From: Streptomyces bathyalis
Lineage (GTDB): Bacteria > Actinomycetota > Actinomycetes > Streptomycetales > Streptomycetaceae
Direction of reading: 5' to 3'
Assembly: GCF_015910445.1 (NCBI RefSeq)
Contig: NZ_CP048882.1
Span: 6,073,501 to 6,137,500 of the forward strand
DNA: 64,000 nt
In this document: piece after piece, positions 34,330 to 42,527 of the stretch
How the letters are laid out: each line of letters starts with the position of its first letter
How positions within the stretch are numbered: position 1 is the first letter of the stretch
Notes under the pieces: generated by a model
Database searches by the model: none
What the model was told of the DNA's origin: nothing
What the model saw: the letters and a program-made list of their open reading frames with translations, nothing else
Made by a program: the position numbers and the translations under genes

Positions 34330-35166
34330 TCAGTTGGGGCTGGTCGGGTCGCGTGTGAGTTCCGCCGCCGGGAGCGAGGGCAGCTTGCCGATCACTGCTG
34401 TCTCCCGGCGGAGGATCTTCAGCTCGTCCGCCAGCCGCGTCGCGGTGTCCGGGGCCTGGAGCAGGCGCTGCTTGGTGGGAGTGTCGAGGATGGTCGCGGC
34501 GGCCACCAGGTACGAGACGACGGACGGATCGTCAGGCAGTTCCTGCCCGGCGGCCAAGGTCCGCTCCCGTGCGCTCGCGAGCCGCTTCTGGTAGCCGCGG
34601 AATGCACGCAGCACACCTGAGGCCAGCGCACCCGCTCCGTCGCCCTCGTCCTCCGGCAACTCCTCGATCTCGCCCATGAGATACGGGCCGCTGGAGTCCA
34701 CGGAGTGCAGCCGGAAACGGGTGGTGCCGGTGGCCAGGACCTCGTAGCCCGGACCGTCGGACACGGCCTCGTCCTCCTCCTCGAGGGACGCGTCGTCGGC
34801 GTCCCCTCCCGTGGCGCCGGACGCACCCGACGCGGCGGGGCCGCCCGCCGCGCCGGCGCGCTCGCGGATCGTCGAGGCGTCGGCGATGCATCCGACCGAG
34901 TAGAACGACGCCATCGGATCGGATCCGAAACCGGCCATCGGCTCGGTGCCCGCGGGCGGCGCGCTCTCCGGCAGGCCCTTGGAGGTCTGAGCGGTCTCCC
35001 GGCCGTCGCGGATGGCGACCACGCCGAAGCGGCGGGGTGTGTCCTCGGGGATCTTCAGCAGGTCCCGCATCAGCGCGCGGTATCGCTGCTCGAAGATGTT
35101 CAACGGCAGCACCAGGCCCGGGAACAGCACCGAGTTGAGCGGGAAGAGCGGAAGCGCGGTTGTCAC
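34330..35166 (-). CDS. LON peptidase N-terminal (substrate-binding) domain protein
   Basis: 278 residues, a stand-alone LON substrate-binding domain without protease or ATPase modules. N-terminus LPLFPLNSVLFPGLVLPLNIFEQRYRAL is diagnostic; later FGVVAIRDGRE, VGCIADASTI and YEVLATGTTRFRL. A low-complexity Ala/Gly/Asp-rich insert of about 35 residues lies near 105-140. Its cellular role is not established. GTG 35166 has TAGGCT 8 bases upstream and no Shine-Dalgarno, so a leaderless mRNA is likely. Confidence 0.88.
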   Translation of the reverse strand: MTTALPLFPLNSVLFPGLVLPLNIFEQRYRALMRDLLKIPEDTPRRFGVVAIRDGRETAQTSKGLPESAPPAGTEPMAGFGSDPMASFYSVGCIADASTIRERAGAAGGPAASGASGATGGDADDASLEEEDEAVSDGPGYEVLATGTTRFRLHSVDSSGPYLMGEIEELPEDEGDGAGALASGVLRAFRGYQKRLASARERTLAAGQELPDDPSVVSYLVAAATILDTPTKQRLLQAPDTATRLADELKILRRETAVIGKLPSLPAAELTRDPTSPN

Positions 35167-35174
35167 AACGAGTA

Positions 35175-35180
35175 AGCCTA
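35175..35180 (-). promoter_or_regulatory. Putative -10 box TAGGCT for leaderless LON-domain gene mRNA
   Basis: On the minus strand TAGGCT (35180-35175) ends 8 bases before the GTG at 35166, the same hexamer and spacing as before the ABC operon. Confidence 0.45.
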
Positions 35181-35293
35181 AAGCCTTCGGGGCCTGCCCG
35201 GTGCTCCCGATCGATCACGAGTGCAACGCAGGCAGGGCACGGCACGGCAGTTCACTGACGGCGAATCACTCACGGCTTGCCACCGGCCGCGGA

Positions 35294-36910
35294 TCATTGG
35301 CGGCGGAGCAGGCGCGTCGCCCCCGTGGCGACGGTGGTGGCGAGGATCCAGCCGAGGAGGATCAGGCCGGCCGCCACCCACTGCGGGCCCCCCTTCGGGT
35401 CCCAGGCGTTGTCCTGCCCGATGGTGATGACGGGCAGCAGCAGGTCGAGCGCGTACAGCGCCGCGTTCCAGTGCGGCGACTCGTCGCCCTTGAGAGGGTC
35501 CGGCGGATGCGCCCCGAAGTACATGGCGCTCGCCGCCCACAGCAACGCCATCCACAGCGCCGCCTGCGCCGGGCGGTATCCGTAGGCGACCGTCCAGTCC
35601 TGCAAGTAGCCCCAGACCTTGCCCACCAGCGGAAGCGTCTCGCGGCGGCGCCGCTGCTTGGCCAGGAGCACCGCGCGGGCATTGGTGTCCTCACCGCTGT
35701 TGCGGTACATCAGCGCCAACTGCTCGTACGGCAGCGGCGAATACTCGGGTGTGGCCGCCGCGAGCCACCGCAGCCGCTCGCGGACGTTGAAGTGGCCTTC
35801 CTTGGGGATGGCCTGCTGGTAGGTGAAGCCCGCCATCCACAGGCGCTGGTCCCTGGGCCAGCTGCCCACCCTGTCGAGCAGCTTCTCCACGGTGGCGCCG
35901 GAGAGCACGATCAGACCCCGCTCAGGCGCCCGCGGTGTGAAGTTCAGCTCCGGTGTCTGGATGCGGCGGAGCGAGAGTTCCTGGTCCCGGCCCAGTTCGA
36001 AGCGCGCGTTCTCGATGACGAGCGACGAGCCGAACCGCCCGTCGTCCAGTACCACTCCGCCCGTGCACTCGAAGTGCTTCGTGCGCCAGCGGCTGCCGGT
36101 CTCCGTGGTGAAGGGAACGGGAGTGCCGGACGCGGGCGTCGTGCTGTCCCGCAGCTGCGAGGAGCGGCCCCGGTTGGCGTCGGCGAAGCTGGCGACGTGC
36201 TCGACCGTCATCTGCGGGGCGTACAAGGCGTAGCGGCCCTTGGTGTTGCGCAGCACCGTGCCGAACATGTGCAGAGAGCTGCCGACCGTCGCGCCGCGCA
36301 GGCTCACCTCGCCGTCGGTCACCAGCAGGCTCGCCTGGAGTTCCTGGGAGACGGTGATGCCGTCAGCGGCGATGGCGCGTATGCGGCGGCCGCTGCCGAC
36401 CGTCGCCTCGTTGAGCATCAGGTCGGTGCCGATGGTGGCGTCGGTGAGCTTGATGCCCTCGGGTATCGAGCAGCGCGGCAGGTGCAGGTCGCCGTCGGTG
36501 TTGAGCCGGGCGGCCTCCAGGCGCGGTATGTAGCAGTCGACGAGCCGCCCCGTGTGCATGCGGGCCTCCGCCATCCGCACCTCACGTTCGAAGCGGCACT
36601 GCCGCATCTCGAAGTACGGCTCGATGATGCCGCCGGAGAGGTCGAGCACGTCGGTGATCCGGGCGCCCGAGACGTGCAGCGAGGAGACGCGTCCCAGCAG
36701 CGGTGGCGGCCCGTGCAGCAGCAGATGCGCGATGACGCGGGCGCGCACGGTGCGGTCCGGCCCCCATTCGTGGTCGCCGTTGGGGTCGTCGAGTTCCTCT
36801 TCGCCGCTGCGCAGGTCGTACTCGCTGCCGTTGACGAACGCCTGCCACATGCCCCACTCGGCCCTTGTCAGCCAGGACGGCGGCTCTCTGGACTCCAGCC
36901 CCTCGCTCAC
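35294..36910 (-). CDS. Membrane-anchored protein with beta-helix-like repeats (database name usually membrane oxidoreductase)
   Basis: 538 residues. Residues about 60-330 are a run of imperfect 20-25-residue units such as GVTVSGARITD-like turns: LHVSGARITDVLDLSGGII, GDLHLPRCSIPEGIKLTDAT, IGTDLMLNEATVGSG, GEVSLRGATVGSSLHMFGT and GLIVLSGATVEKLL. This pattern suggests a right-handed beta-helix or bactofilin-like sheet. Residues 400-538 hold an RRRRE motif and three membrane segments (AALWMALLWAASAMYFG, ALYALDLLLPVITIG, WVAAGLILLGWILATTV). I see no flavin or NAD motif. GTG 36910 follows AGAGGGGGAAG. It is upstream of the his operon on the opposite strand. Confidence 0.72.
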   Translation of the reverse strand: MSEGLESREPPSWLTRAEWGMWQAFVNGSEYDLRSGEEELDDPNGDHEWGPDRTVRARVIAHLLLHGPPPLLGRVSSLHVSGARITDVLDLSGGIIEPYFEMRQCRFEREVRMAEARMHTGRLVDCYIPRLEAARLNTDGDLHLPRCSIPEGIKLTDATIGTDLMLNEATVGSGRRIRAIAADGITVSQELQASLLVTDGEVSLRGATVGSSLHMFGTVLRNTKGRYALYAPQMTVEHVASFADANRGRSSQLRDSTTPASGTPVPFTTETGSRWRTKHFECTGGVVLDDGRFGSSLVIENARFELGRDQELSLRRIQTPELNFTPRAPERGLIVLSGATVEKLLDRVGSWPRDQRLWMAGFTYQQAIPKEGHFNVRERLRWLAAATPEYSPLPYEQLALMYRNSGEDTNARAVLLAKQRRRRETLPLVGKVWGYLQDWTVAYGYRPAQAALWMALLWAASAMYFGAHPPDPLKGDESPHWNAALYALDLLLPVITIGQDNAWDPKGGPQWVAAGLILLGWILATTVATGATRLLRRQ

Positions 36911-37106
36911 CGGTCGGCTTCCCCCTCTGCTCGGGTGCCGGGACGCCCTCGGTGGTCTGCTGCTGCCCGGGGCTGTCCGGCACGTCGTCTCCGGTCCCGG
37001 TCTGGTCCGTCCGGTCCCGTCACCGGGTGTCCGCGCCCGGTGTCCGTCCGCTTCTTTCCCGCTGGGTGAGCGTATGAACGCCGGAGGCCACGTTCGTCTC
37101 CCGGGA

Positions 37107-37129
37107 CGCGTATCACTCACTGATACGCG
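37107..37129. promoter_or_regulatory. Perfect 23-bp palindrome upstream of hisD
   Basis: CGCGTATCA (37107-37115), spacer CTCAC, TGATACGCG (37121-37129). The two 9-bp arms match perfectly. It ends 37 bases before the hisD start and has the size and shape of a dimeric repressor site. No regulator gene lies next to it. Confidence 0.6.
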
Positions 37130-37166
37130 CGGCTGGCGGGCGGACGCCGTCTGAGAGACTGGAGCC

Positions 37167-38627
37167 GTGATCTCCCGAATCGACCTGCGCGGTTCCGCCG
37201 TCTCCGCAGACGGCGGCTTCGACCGTGATCTGCTGCCACGTGCCGAGCTGGACGTCGAGGCCGCCCTGGAGAAGGTGCGGCCGATCTGTGACGACGTCCG
37301 GCATCGTGGCACGGCGGCGCTCATCGACTACGCGCAGCGGTTCGACGGTGTGACGCTGGAGCGTGTCCGCGTCCCGCGTGAGGCTCTGGACGAGGCGCTG
37401 GCCGAGCTGGACCCGGACGTGCGGGCGGCCCTGGAGGAGTCGGTGCGCCGCGCCCGTATCGTCCACCGCGACCAGCGGCGCAGTGATTCGGCCGTCACGG
37501 TCGTGCCCGGCGGCACGGTCACCGAGCGGTGGGTGCCGGTCGAGCGGGTCGGGCTGTACGTGCCCGGCGGGCGGGCCGTGTATCCGTCGTCGGTCGTGAT
37601 GAACGTCGTGCCCGCGCAGGAGGCGGGCGTGGGTTCCCTCGCGGTCACCTCGCCGCCGCAGCCCGAGTTCGGGGGGCTGCCGCACCCGACCGTCCTCGCC
37701 GCGTGCGCGCTGCTCGGCGTGTACGAGGTGTACGCGGCCGGCGGTGCCCAGGCGATCGCGATGTTCGCCTACGGCACCGACGAGTGCCCGTCCGCGCAGC
37801 TGGTGACGGGCCCCGGCAACATCTACGTCGCGGCAGCCAAGCGGCTGCTCAAGGGCCGCATCGGCATCGACTCCGAGGCCGGCCCCACCGAGATCGCGAT
37901 CCTCGCCGACGACACGGCCGACGCGGCGCACGTCGCCGCCGACCTCGTCAGCCAGGCCGAGCACGACACGGTCGCCGCCGCGGTGCTCGTCACGCCGTCC
38001 GTCGAGCTGGCCGGGGCCGTCGAGGGCGAGCTGAAGGAGCAGGTCGCCGTCGCCCGGCACCGCGAGCGGATCACCGAGGCGCTGTCCGGGCGGCAGTCGG
38101 GCATCGTACTCATCGACTCCCTGGAGGACGGGCTCGCGGTCGTCAACGCCTACGCGGCCGAGCACCTGGAGATCCAGACCGAGGACTCGGCGGGCTGGGC
38201 GGCACGCGTGCGCAACGCGGGCGCCGTCTTCGTCGGCCCGTACTCGCCCGTCTCCCTCGGCGACTACTGCGCCGGCTCCAACCACGTGCTGCCGACGGGC
38301 GGTTGTGCCTGCCACTCCTCGGGGCTCTCCGTTCAGTCCTTCCTCCGCGGCATCCACGTCGTGGACTACTCGCGGGACGCCCTCGCGGAGGTCACCCACC
38401 ACGTCGTCACGCTCGCGGAGGCCGAGGACCTGCCTGCGCACGGGACGGCACTCAAGGCAAGGTTTGCCGGAGGCGAACAAGAAGGCACGAGCGCCGGAGG
38501 CGAACAAGAAGGCACGAGCGCCGGAGGCGAACAAGAAGACACGGGCGCCGGAGGCGAACAAGAAGACACGGGCGCCGGAGGCGAACAAGAAGACACGAGC
38601 GAGGGAAAGGTGCCGCAGAGCAAGTGA
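37167..38627 (+). CDS. hisD: Histidinol dehydrogenase with a repeat-expanded C-terminal tail
   Basis: Zinc enzyme for the last two steps of histidine synthesis. 486 residues against about 430-440 usual. Conserved pieces: PGGRAVYPSSV, SEAGPTEIAILAD, DLVSQAEHD, EHLEIQ and GPYSPVSLGDYCAGSNHVLPT with GGCACHSS. The core ends near residue 430; after it come five nine-residue units (GGEQEGTSA twice, GGEQEDTGA twice, GGEQEDTSE) encoded by a 27-bp tandem repeat. The tail is acidic and probably disordered. GTG 37167 follows GGAG closely. The stop overlaps hisC (GTGA). Confidence 0.96.
   Translation: MISRIDLRGSAVSADGGFDRDLLPRAELDVEAALEKVRPICDDVRHRGTAALIDYAQRFDGVTLERVRVPREALDEALAELDPDVRAALEESVRRARIVHRDQRRSDSAVTVVPGGTVTERWVPVERVGLYVPGGRAVYPSSVVMNVVPAQEAGVGSLAVTSPPQPEFGGLPHPTVLAACALLGVYEVYAAGGAQAIAMFAYGTDECPSAQLVTGPGNIYVAAAKRLLKGRIGIDSEAGPTEIAILADDTADAAHVAADLVSQAEHDTVAAAVLVTPSVELAGAVEGELKEQVAVARHRERITEALSGRQSGIVLIDSLEDGLAVVNAYAAEHLEIQTEDSAGWAARVRNAGAVFVGPYSPVSLGDYCAGSNHVLPTGGCACHSSGLSVQSFLRGIHVVDYSRDALAEVTHHVVTLAEAEDLPAHGTALKARFAGGEQEGTSAGGEQEGTSAGGEQEDTGAGGEQEDTGAGGEQEDTSEGKVPQSK
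38466..38600 (+). repeat. Five-copy 27-bp tandem repeat in hisD
   Basis: Units 38466-38492, 38493-38519, 38520-38546, 38547-38573 and 38574-38600 each start GCCGGAGGCGAACAAGAAG. Units 1-2 have GGCACGAGC, units 3-4 have ACACGGGC-type ends and unit 5 returns to ACACGAGC. There are no spacers, so it is a minisatellite and not CRISPR. The 27-bp unit keeps the frame. Confidence 0.95.
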
Positions 38628-39730
38628 CCGGCATCGAACAGCTCCCCATCCGGGACGAGTTGCGAGGCAAGACCCCGTACGGCGCCCCGCAACTGGACGT
38701 GCCCGTACGGCTGAACACGAACGAGAACCCGTATCCGCTGCCCGAGGAACTGGTCCGGCGCATCGCGGAGCGCGTCACCGAGGCCGCCCGCACGCTGAAC
38801 CGCTACCCGGACCGTGACGCGGTCGAGCTGCGCACCGCGCTCGCCTCGTATCTGACCCGTACGACGGGCTTCGAGGTCTCCGGGAACCAGATCTGGGCGG
38901 CCAACGGTTCCAACGAGGTCATCCAGCAGCTGCTGCAGACCTTCGGCGGGCCCGGCCGCACCGCCATCGGCTTCGAGCCGTCGTACTCGATGCACGGCCT
39001 CATCTCCCGCGGCACGGGCACCGGCTGGCTGTCCGGGCCGCGCCGTGAGGACTTCACGGTCGACACGGACGCCGCGGTGCGCGCCATCGCTGAGCAGCGC
39101 CCCTCGGTCGTCTTCGTCTGCTCGCCCAACAACCCGACGGGCACGGCGGTCGAGCGCGAGACGGTCGTGGCGCTGTACGAGGCGGCGCAGGCCGCCGGGC
39201 CGTCGATGGTGATCGTGGACGAGGCGTACGGCGAGTTCTCGCACCGGCCCTCGCTGCTGCCGCTGATCGAGGGCCGTCCGAACCTCGTCGTCAGCCGGAC
39301 GATGTCGAAGGCCTTCGGTGCGGCGGGGCTGCGTCTGGGCTATCTCGCGGCCGACCCCGCCGTCGTCGACGCGGTGCAGCTGGTGCGGCTGCCCTACCAC
39401 CTTTCGGCGGTCACGCAGGCCACGGCGCTGGCCGCCCTGGAGCACACCGATACGCTGCTCGGATACGTCGAGCGGCTCAAGGAAGAGCGTGACCGGCTGG
39501 TGCGGGAGCTGCGTGCTCTCGGGCTCGAAGTGACCGAGTCCGACGCCAACTTCGTCCAGTTCGGACGGTTCGACGACGCTCACCTCACATGGCAGGCCCT
39601 GCTGGAGCAGGGCGTGCTCGTGCGGGACAACGGTGTACCGGGCCGGCTGCGGGTCACCGCGGGCACGCCCGAAGAGAACGACGCGTTCCTCGACGCGGTA
39701 CGTGCAGTGACGAAGGAGACCCCCCGATGA
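38624..39730 (+). CDS. hisC: Histidinol-phosphate aminotransferase
   Basis: PLP enzyme, 368 residues, converting imidazole acetol phosphate to histidinol phosphate. Visible: RLNTNENPYPLPEELV, NRYPDRDAVELR, ANGSNEVIQQLL, CSPNNPTGTAVE, DEAYGEFS and the PLP Lys in SRTMSKAFGAAGLRLGY. GTG 38624 overlaps the hisD stop by 4 bases, and the stop overlaps the hisB ATG (ATGA). The start therefore lies right after the hisD repeat, whose length does not affect it. Confidence 0.97.
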   Translation: MTGIEQLPIRDELRGKTPYGAPQLDVPVRLNTNENPYPLPEELVRRIAERVTEAARTLNRYPDRDAVELRTALASYLTRTTGFEVSGNQIWAANGSNEVIQQLLQTFGGPGRTAIGFEPSYSMHGLISRGTGTGWLSGPRREDFTVDTDAAVRAIAEQRPSVVFVCSPNNPTGTAVERETVVALYEAAQAAGPSMVIVDEAYGEFSHRPSLLPLIEGRPNLVVSRTMSKAFGAAGLRLGYLAADPAVVDAVQLVRLPYHLSAVTQATALAALEHTDTLLGYVERLKEERDRLVRELRALGLEVTESDANFVQFGRFDDAHLTWQALLEQGVLVRDNGVPGRLRVTAGTPEENDAFLDAVRAVTKETPR

Positions 39731-40323
39731 CTCTGGCTCGCGTGGGCCGCGTGGAGCGCAGCACGAAGGAGACGTCGGTCCTCGTCGAGATCAATCTCGA
39801 CGGCACCGGCAAGGCCGACATCTCCACGGGCGTCGGCTTCTACGACCACATGCTCGACCAGCTCGGCCGCCACGGCCTCTTCGACCTGTCGGTCAAGACC
39901 GAGGGCGATCTGCACATCGACAGCCACCACACGATCGAGGACACCTCGCTCGCGCTCGGCGCCGCCTTCAAGCAGGCACTCGGCGACAAGAGCGGGATCG
40001 TCCGCTTCGCCAATGCCTCCGTGCCGCTGGACGAGTCGCTGGCCCAGGTCACGGTCGACCTCTCGGGCCGTCCGTACCTCGTGCACAGCGAACCCGAGGG
40101 CATGGCGCCGATGATCGGCGAGTACGACACGACGATGACGCGGCACATCCTGGAGTCCTTCGTGGCGCAGGCGCAGGTCGCGCTGCACGTGCACGTGCCG
40201 TACGGGCGCAATGCGCATCACATCGTCGAGTGCCAGTTCAAGGCCCTTGCCCGCGCGCTGCGTTACGCCAGCGAGATCGACCCGCGCCAGAGCGGCATCC
40301 CCTCGACGAAGGGCGCGCTGTGA
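39727..40323 (+). CDS. hisB: Imidazoleglycerol-phosphate dehydratase
   Basis: Manganese enzyme, 198 residues, single-function HisB without the phosphatase domain of the E. coli fusion. Metal ligands are in GVGFYDHMLDQLGRHG, DSHHTIED, TRHILESF and GRNAHHIVECQFKALARAL. Starts in the hisC stop (ATGA) and ends in the start of the next small gene (GTGA). No histidinol-phosphatase gene is visible in the window. Confidence 0.97.
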   Translation: MTLARVGRVERSTKETSVLVEINLDGTGKADISTGVGFYDHMLDQLGRHGLFDLSVKTEGDLHIDSHHTIEDTSLALGAAFKQALGDKSGIVRFANASVPLDESLAQVTVDLSGRPYLVHSEPEGMAPMIGEYDTTMTRHILESFVAQAQVALHVHVPYGRNAHHIVECQFKALARALRYASEIDPRQSGIPSTKGAL

Positions 40324-40484
40324 CGGGCCTGTCGGCTGTTCTCATCTTCGTCGGCCTGTTCCTGCTCGGCGGGGCGATCTCCTTCTGGAAGCAGAAGCTG
40401 CCCAAGGGGATCATCGCCGTGCTCGGCGCGGGGGCGGCGCTGGCCCTGCTCGCCGGGATCCTGCGGCTGGAGGTGTGGGCGTGA
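40320..40484 (+). CDS. 54-residue membrane protein inside the his operon
   Basis: Two membrane segments: SAVLIFVGLFLLGGAISFW (residues about 4-22) and IIAVLGAGAALALLAGIL (about 31-48), joined by KQKLPKG. GTG 40320 overlaps the hisB stop and its own stop overlaps the hisH start, so it is translationally coupled on both sides. Its position between hisB and hisH is a repeated feature of Streptomyces his operons. Function unknown. Confidence 0.82.
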   Translation: MTGLSAVLIFVGLFLLGGAISFWKQKLPKGIIAVLGAGAALALLAGILRLEVWA

Positions 40485-41188
40485 GCACCGGCAACACGGA
40501 CGGCACGGCCGCGGAGGGCAGGAGCGCCGCGGGCGGGAACGAGCAGCGCAAGAAGGTCGTCGTCTTCGACTACGGCTTCGGCAACGTGCGTTCGGCCGAG
40601 CGCGCTCTTGCCCGCGCCGGCGCGGACGTGGAGATCACCCGCGACTACGGCGCGGCCATGGAGGCGGACGGTCTGCTGGTGCCGGGCGTCGGCGCCTTCG
40701 CCGCCTGCATGGACGGGCTGCGGGCGGCACGCGGCGACTGGATCATGGAGCGGCGCCTCGCGGGAGGGCGCCCCGTGCTGGGCATATGCGTCGGCATGCA
40801 GGTCCTCTTCGCCCGCGGCATCGAGCACGGCGTCGAGGCCGAAGGCCTGGGTGAATGGCCGGGCACCGTGGGGCCGTTGAAGGCGGACGCCGATCACTCG
40901 GTGCCCCACATGGGCTGGAACACGGTCACTCCGGCCGAGGGTTCGCGTCTCTTCGAGGGGCTCTCCGAGAGCGAGCGCTACTACTTCGTCCACTCCTACG
41001 CCGTCCACGACTGGGAACTGACCGTCACGAATCCGGCGATGACCCCGCCCAGGGTCAGCTGGGCCGAGCACGGTGCGCCGTTCGTCGCCGCCGTGGAGAA
41101 CGGTCCGCTGTGGGCGACCCAGTTCCACCCCGAGAAGTCCGGCGACGCCGGTGCCCGGCTGCTCTCCAACTGGGTCGCGTTCATCTGA
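40481..41188 (+). CDS. hisH: Imidazole glycerol phosphate synthase, glutamine amidotransferase subunit
   Basis: Class I amidotransferase, 235 residues, feeding ammonia to HisF. Catalytic Cys in LGICVGMQVLF near residue 105, His and Glu in TQFHPEKSG near 212; oxyanion region VPGVGAFAACMDGL. A 20-residue N-terminal extension (Ala/Gly-rich) precedes the core. GTG 40481 overlaps the small membrane gene stop by 4 bases. Confidence 0.95.
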   Translation: MSTGNTDGTAAEGRSAAGGNEQRKKVVVFDYGFGNVRSAERALARAGADVEITRDYGAAMEADGLLVPGVGAFAACMDGLRAARGDWIMERRLAGGRPVLGICVGMQVLFARGIEHGVEAEGLGEWPGTVGPLKADADHSVPHMGWNTVTPAEGSRLFEGLSESERYYFVHSYAVHDWELTVTNPAMTPPRVSWAEHGAPFVAAVENGPLWATQFHPEKSGDAGARLLSNWVAFI

Positions 41189-41289
41189 GAGCACCCGACC
41201 TGAGATCACTGACGCCTCCTCGCCTCCCCGCCCATCGCTTCCGCTTCTTCTTCCGACAACACCGTTCCGCTCCACTACAGAAGCCGAGA

Positions 41290-42036
41290 GTGCCTGTGTC
41301 CACGCCTTCGTCCGCGCCCAAGCTGGAACTGCTGCCCGCCGTCGACGTACGTGACGGACAGGCCGTGCGCCTCGTGCACGGCGAGTCCGGTTCCGAGACC
41401 GCCTACGGCGACCCGCTGCAGGCAGCCCTCACCTGGCAGCGCGCCGGTGCCCGGTGGCTGCACCTGGTCGACCTCGACGCCGCCTTCGGCACGGGCGACA
41501 ACCGCGCCCGCATCGCCGAGGTGGCCGGTGCCATGGACATCGACGTCGAGCTGTCCGGCGGCATCCGCGACGACCAGAGCCTCGCCGCGGCCCTCGCCAC
41601 CGGCTGCCGCCGCGTCAACCTGGGCACCGCCGCGCTCGAGACGCCGGAATGGGTCGCCAAGGTCATCGCCGAGCACGGCGACAGGATCGCCGTCGGTCTG
41701 GACGTACGGGGCACGACGCTGCGCGGCCGCGGCTGGACCAGGGACGGCGGCGACCTCTACGAGACGCTGGCCCGGCTCGACTCCGAGGGCTGCGCCCGCT
41801 ACGTCGTCACCGACATCAACAAGGACGGCACGCTCAAGGGCCCCAACCTCGAACTGCTGCGCAACGTCTGTGCCGTGACGGACCGGCCCGTCGTCGCGTC
41901 CGGCGGCGTCTCCTCCCTTGACGATCTGCGGGCCATCGCCACGCTTGTACCCGAGGGCGTCGAGGGCGCCATTGTGGGGAAGGCCCTCTACGCCGAGGCG
42001 TTCACACTTGAAGAGGCTTTGGAGGCCGTCTCCTGA
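41290..42036 (+). CDS. priA: PriA, bifunctional HisA/TrpF isomerase
   Basis: In actinobacteria one (beta/alpha)8 enzyme catalyses both the HisA and TrpF isomerisations. 248 residues from GTG 41290 (GTG 41296 is possible). Visible: LELLPAVDVRDGQAVRLVHGE with the first catalytic Asp, VELSGGIRDDQ, GLDVRGTTLRGRGWT, VVTDINKDGTLKGPN with the second Asp, VVASGGVSSLDDL. No separate trpF exists in the window, in line with the dual role. Starts 102 bases after hisH and overlaps ridA by 1 base (TGATG). Confidence 0.95.
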   Translation: MPVSTPSSAPKLELLPAVDVRDGQAVRLVHGESGSETAYGDPLQAALTWQRAGARWLHLVDLDAAFGTGDNRARIAEVAGAMDIDVELSGGIRDDQSLAAALATGCRRVNLGTAALETPEWVAKVIAEHGDRIAVGLDVRGTTLRGRGWTRDGGDLYETLARLDSEGCARYVVTDINKDGTLKGPNLELLRNVCAVTDRPVVASGGVSSLDDLRAIATLVPEGVEGAIVGKALYAEAFTLEEALEAVS

Positions 42037-42452
42037 TGACCCCGTCCGAACGGCGTGACCCCGACGTGGAACGTGACCGCTCCGGAAGCACCTGGGAGAA
42101 GACGATCGGTTTCGCACGCGCCGTCGCGGCGGGCGACCGGGTACTCGTGGCGGGGACGATGCCTCTCTCGGACGGCAAGCTCCTGGGGGAGGGCTCACCG
42201 TACGAGCAGACCAGGGCGGCCTTCGGGAAGGCGCTGGAGGCACTCGAGCCCTTCGGCCTCGACGCCTCGTCCGTGATCCGCACGCGGATGTATCTCACGC
42301 ATGCGCGGGACGTGGACGACGTGGCGCGCGCCCACAAGGAGATCTTCGGCGACATCGCCCCAGCCGCCACGGTGGTGGTGGTCTCCGGTTTCGTGGACTC
42401 CCGGGTCCTGGTGGAGGTGGAGATGGAGGCCTTCCGCGGCGGCCGGACGTAA
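42036..42452 (+). CDS. RidA-family enamine/imine deaminase-like protein
   Basis: 138 residues, RidA/YjgF family, which hydrolyses reactive 2-aminoacrylate-type intermediates. Visible: VLVAGTMPLSDG, YEQTRAAFGKALEALEPFGLDA, the Arg of VIRTRMYLTHARD and VVSGFVDSRVLVEVEMEAF. ATG 42036 shares one base with the priA stop, so coupling is likely. A RidA member between priA and hisF is usual for Streptomyces. Confidence 0.88.
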   Translation: MTPSERRDPDVERDRSGSTWEKTIGFARAVAAGDRVLVAGTMPLSDGKLLGEGSPYEQTRAAFGKALEALEPFGLDASSVIRTRMYLTHARDVDDVARAHKEIFGDIAPAATVVVVSGFVDSRVLVEVEMEAFRGGRT

Positions 42453-42527
42453 CGCCGCCTTCCCGATGGGCCAGTGCGGTCCGTCCCTCATCGATCGACG
42501 CACCACCTGCAAGGAGTCAGCACAGCG

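Noticed and set aside
38466..38600. CRISPR-like array in hisD
   Set aside because: The units are contiguous with no spacers, keep the coding frame of hisD and no cas gene is present.
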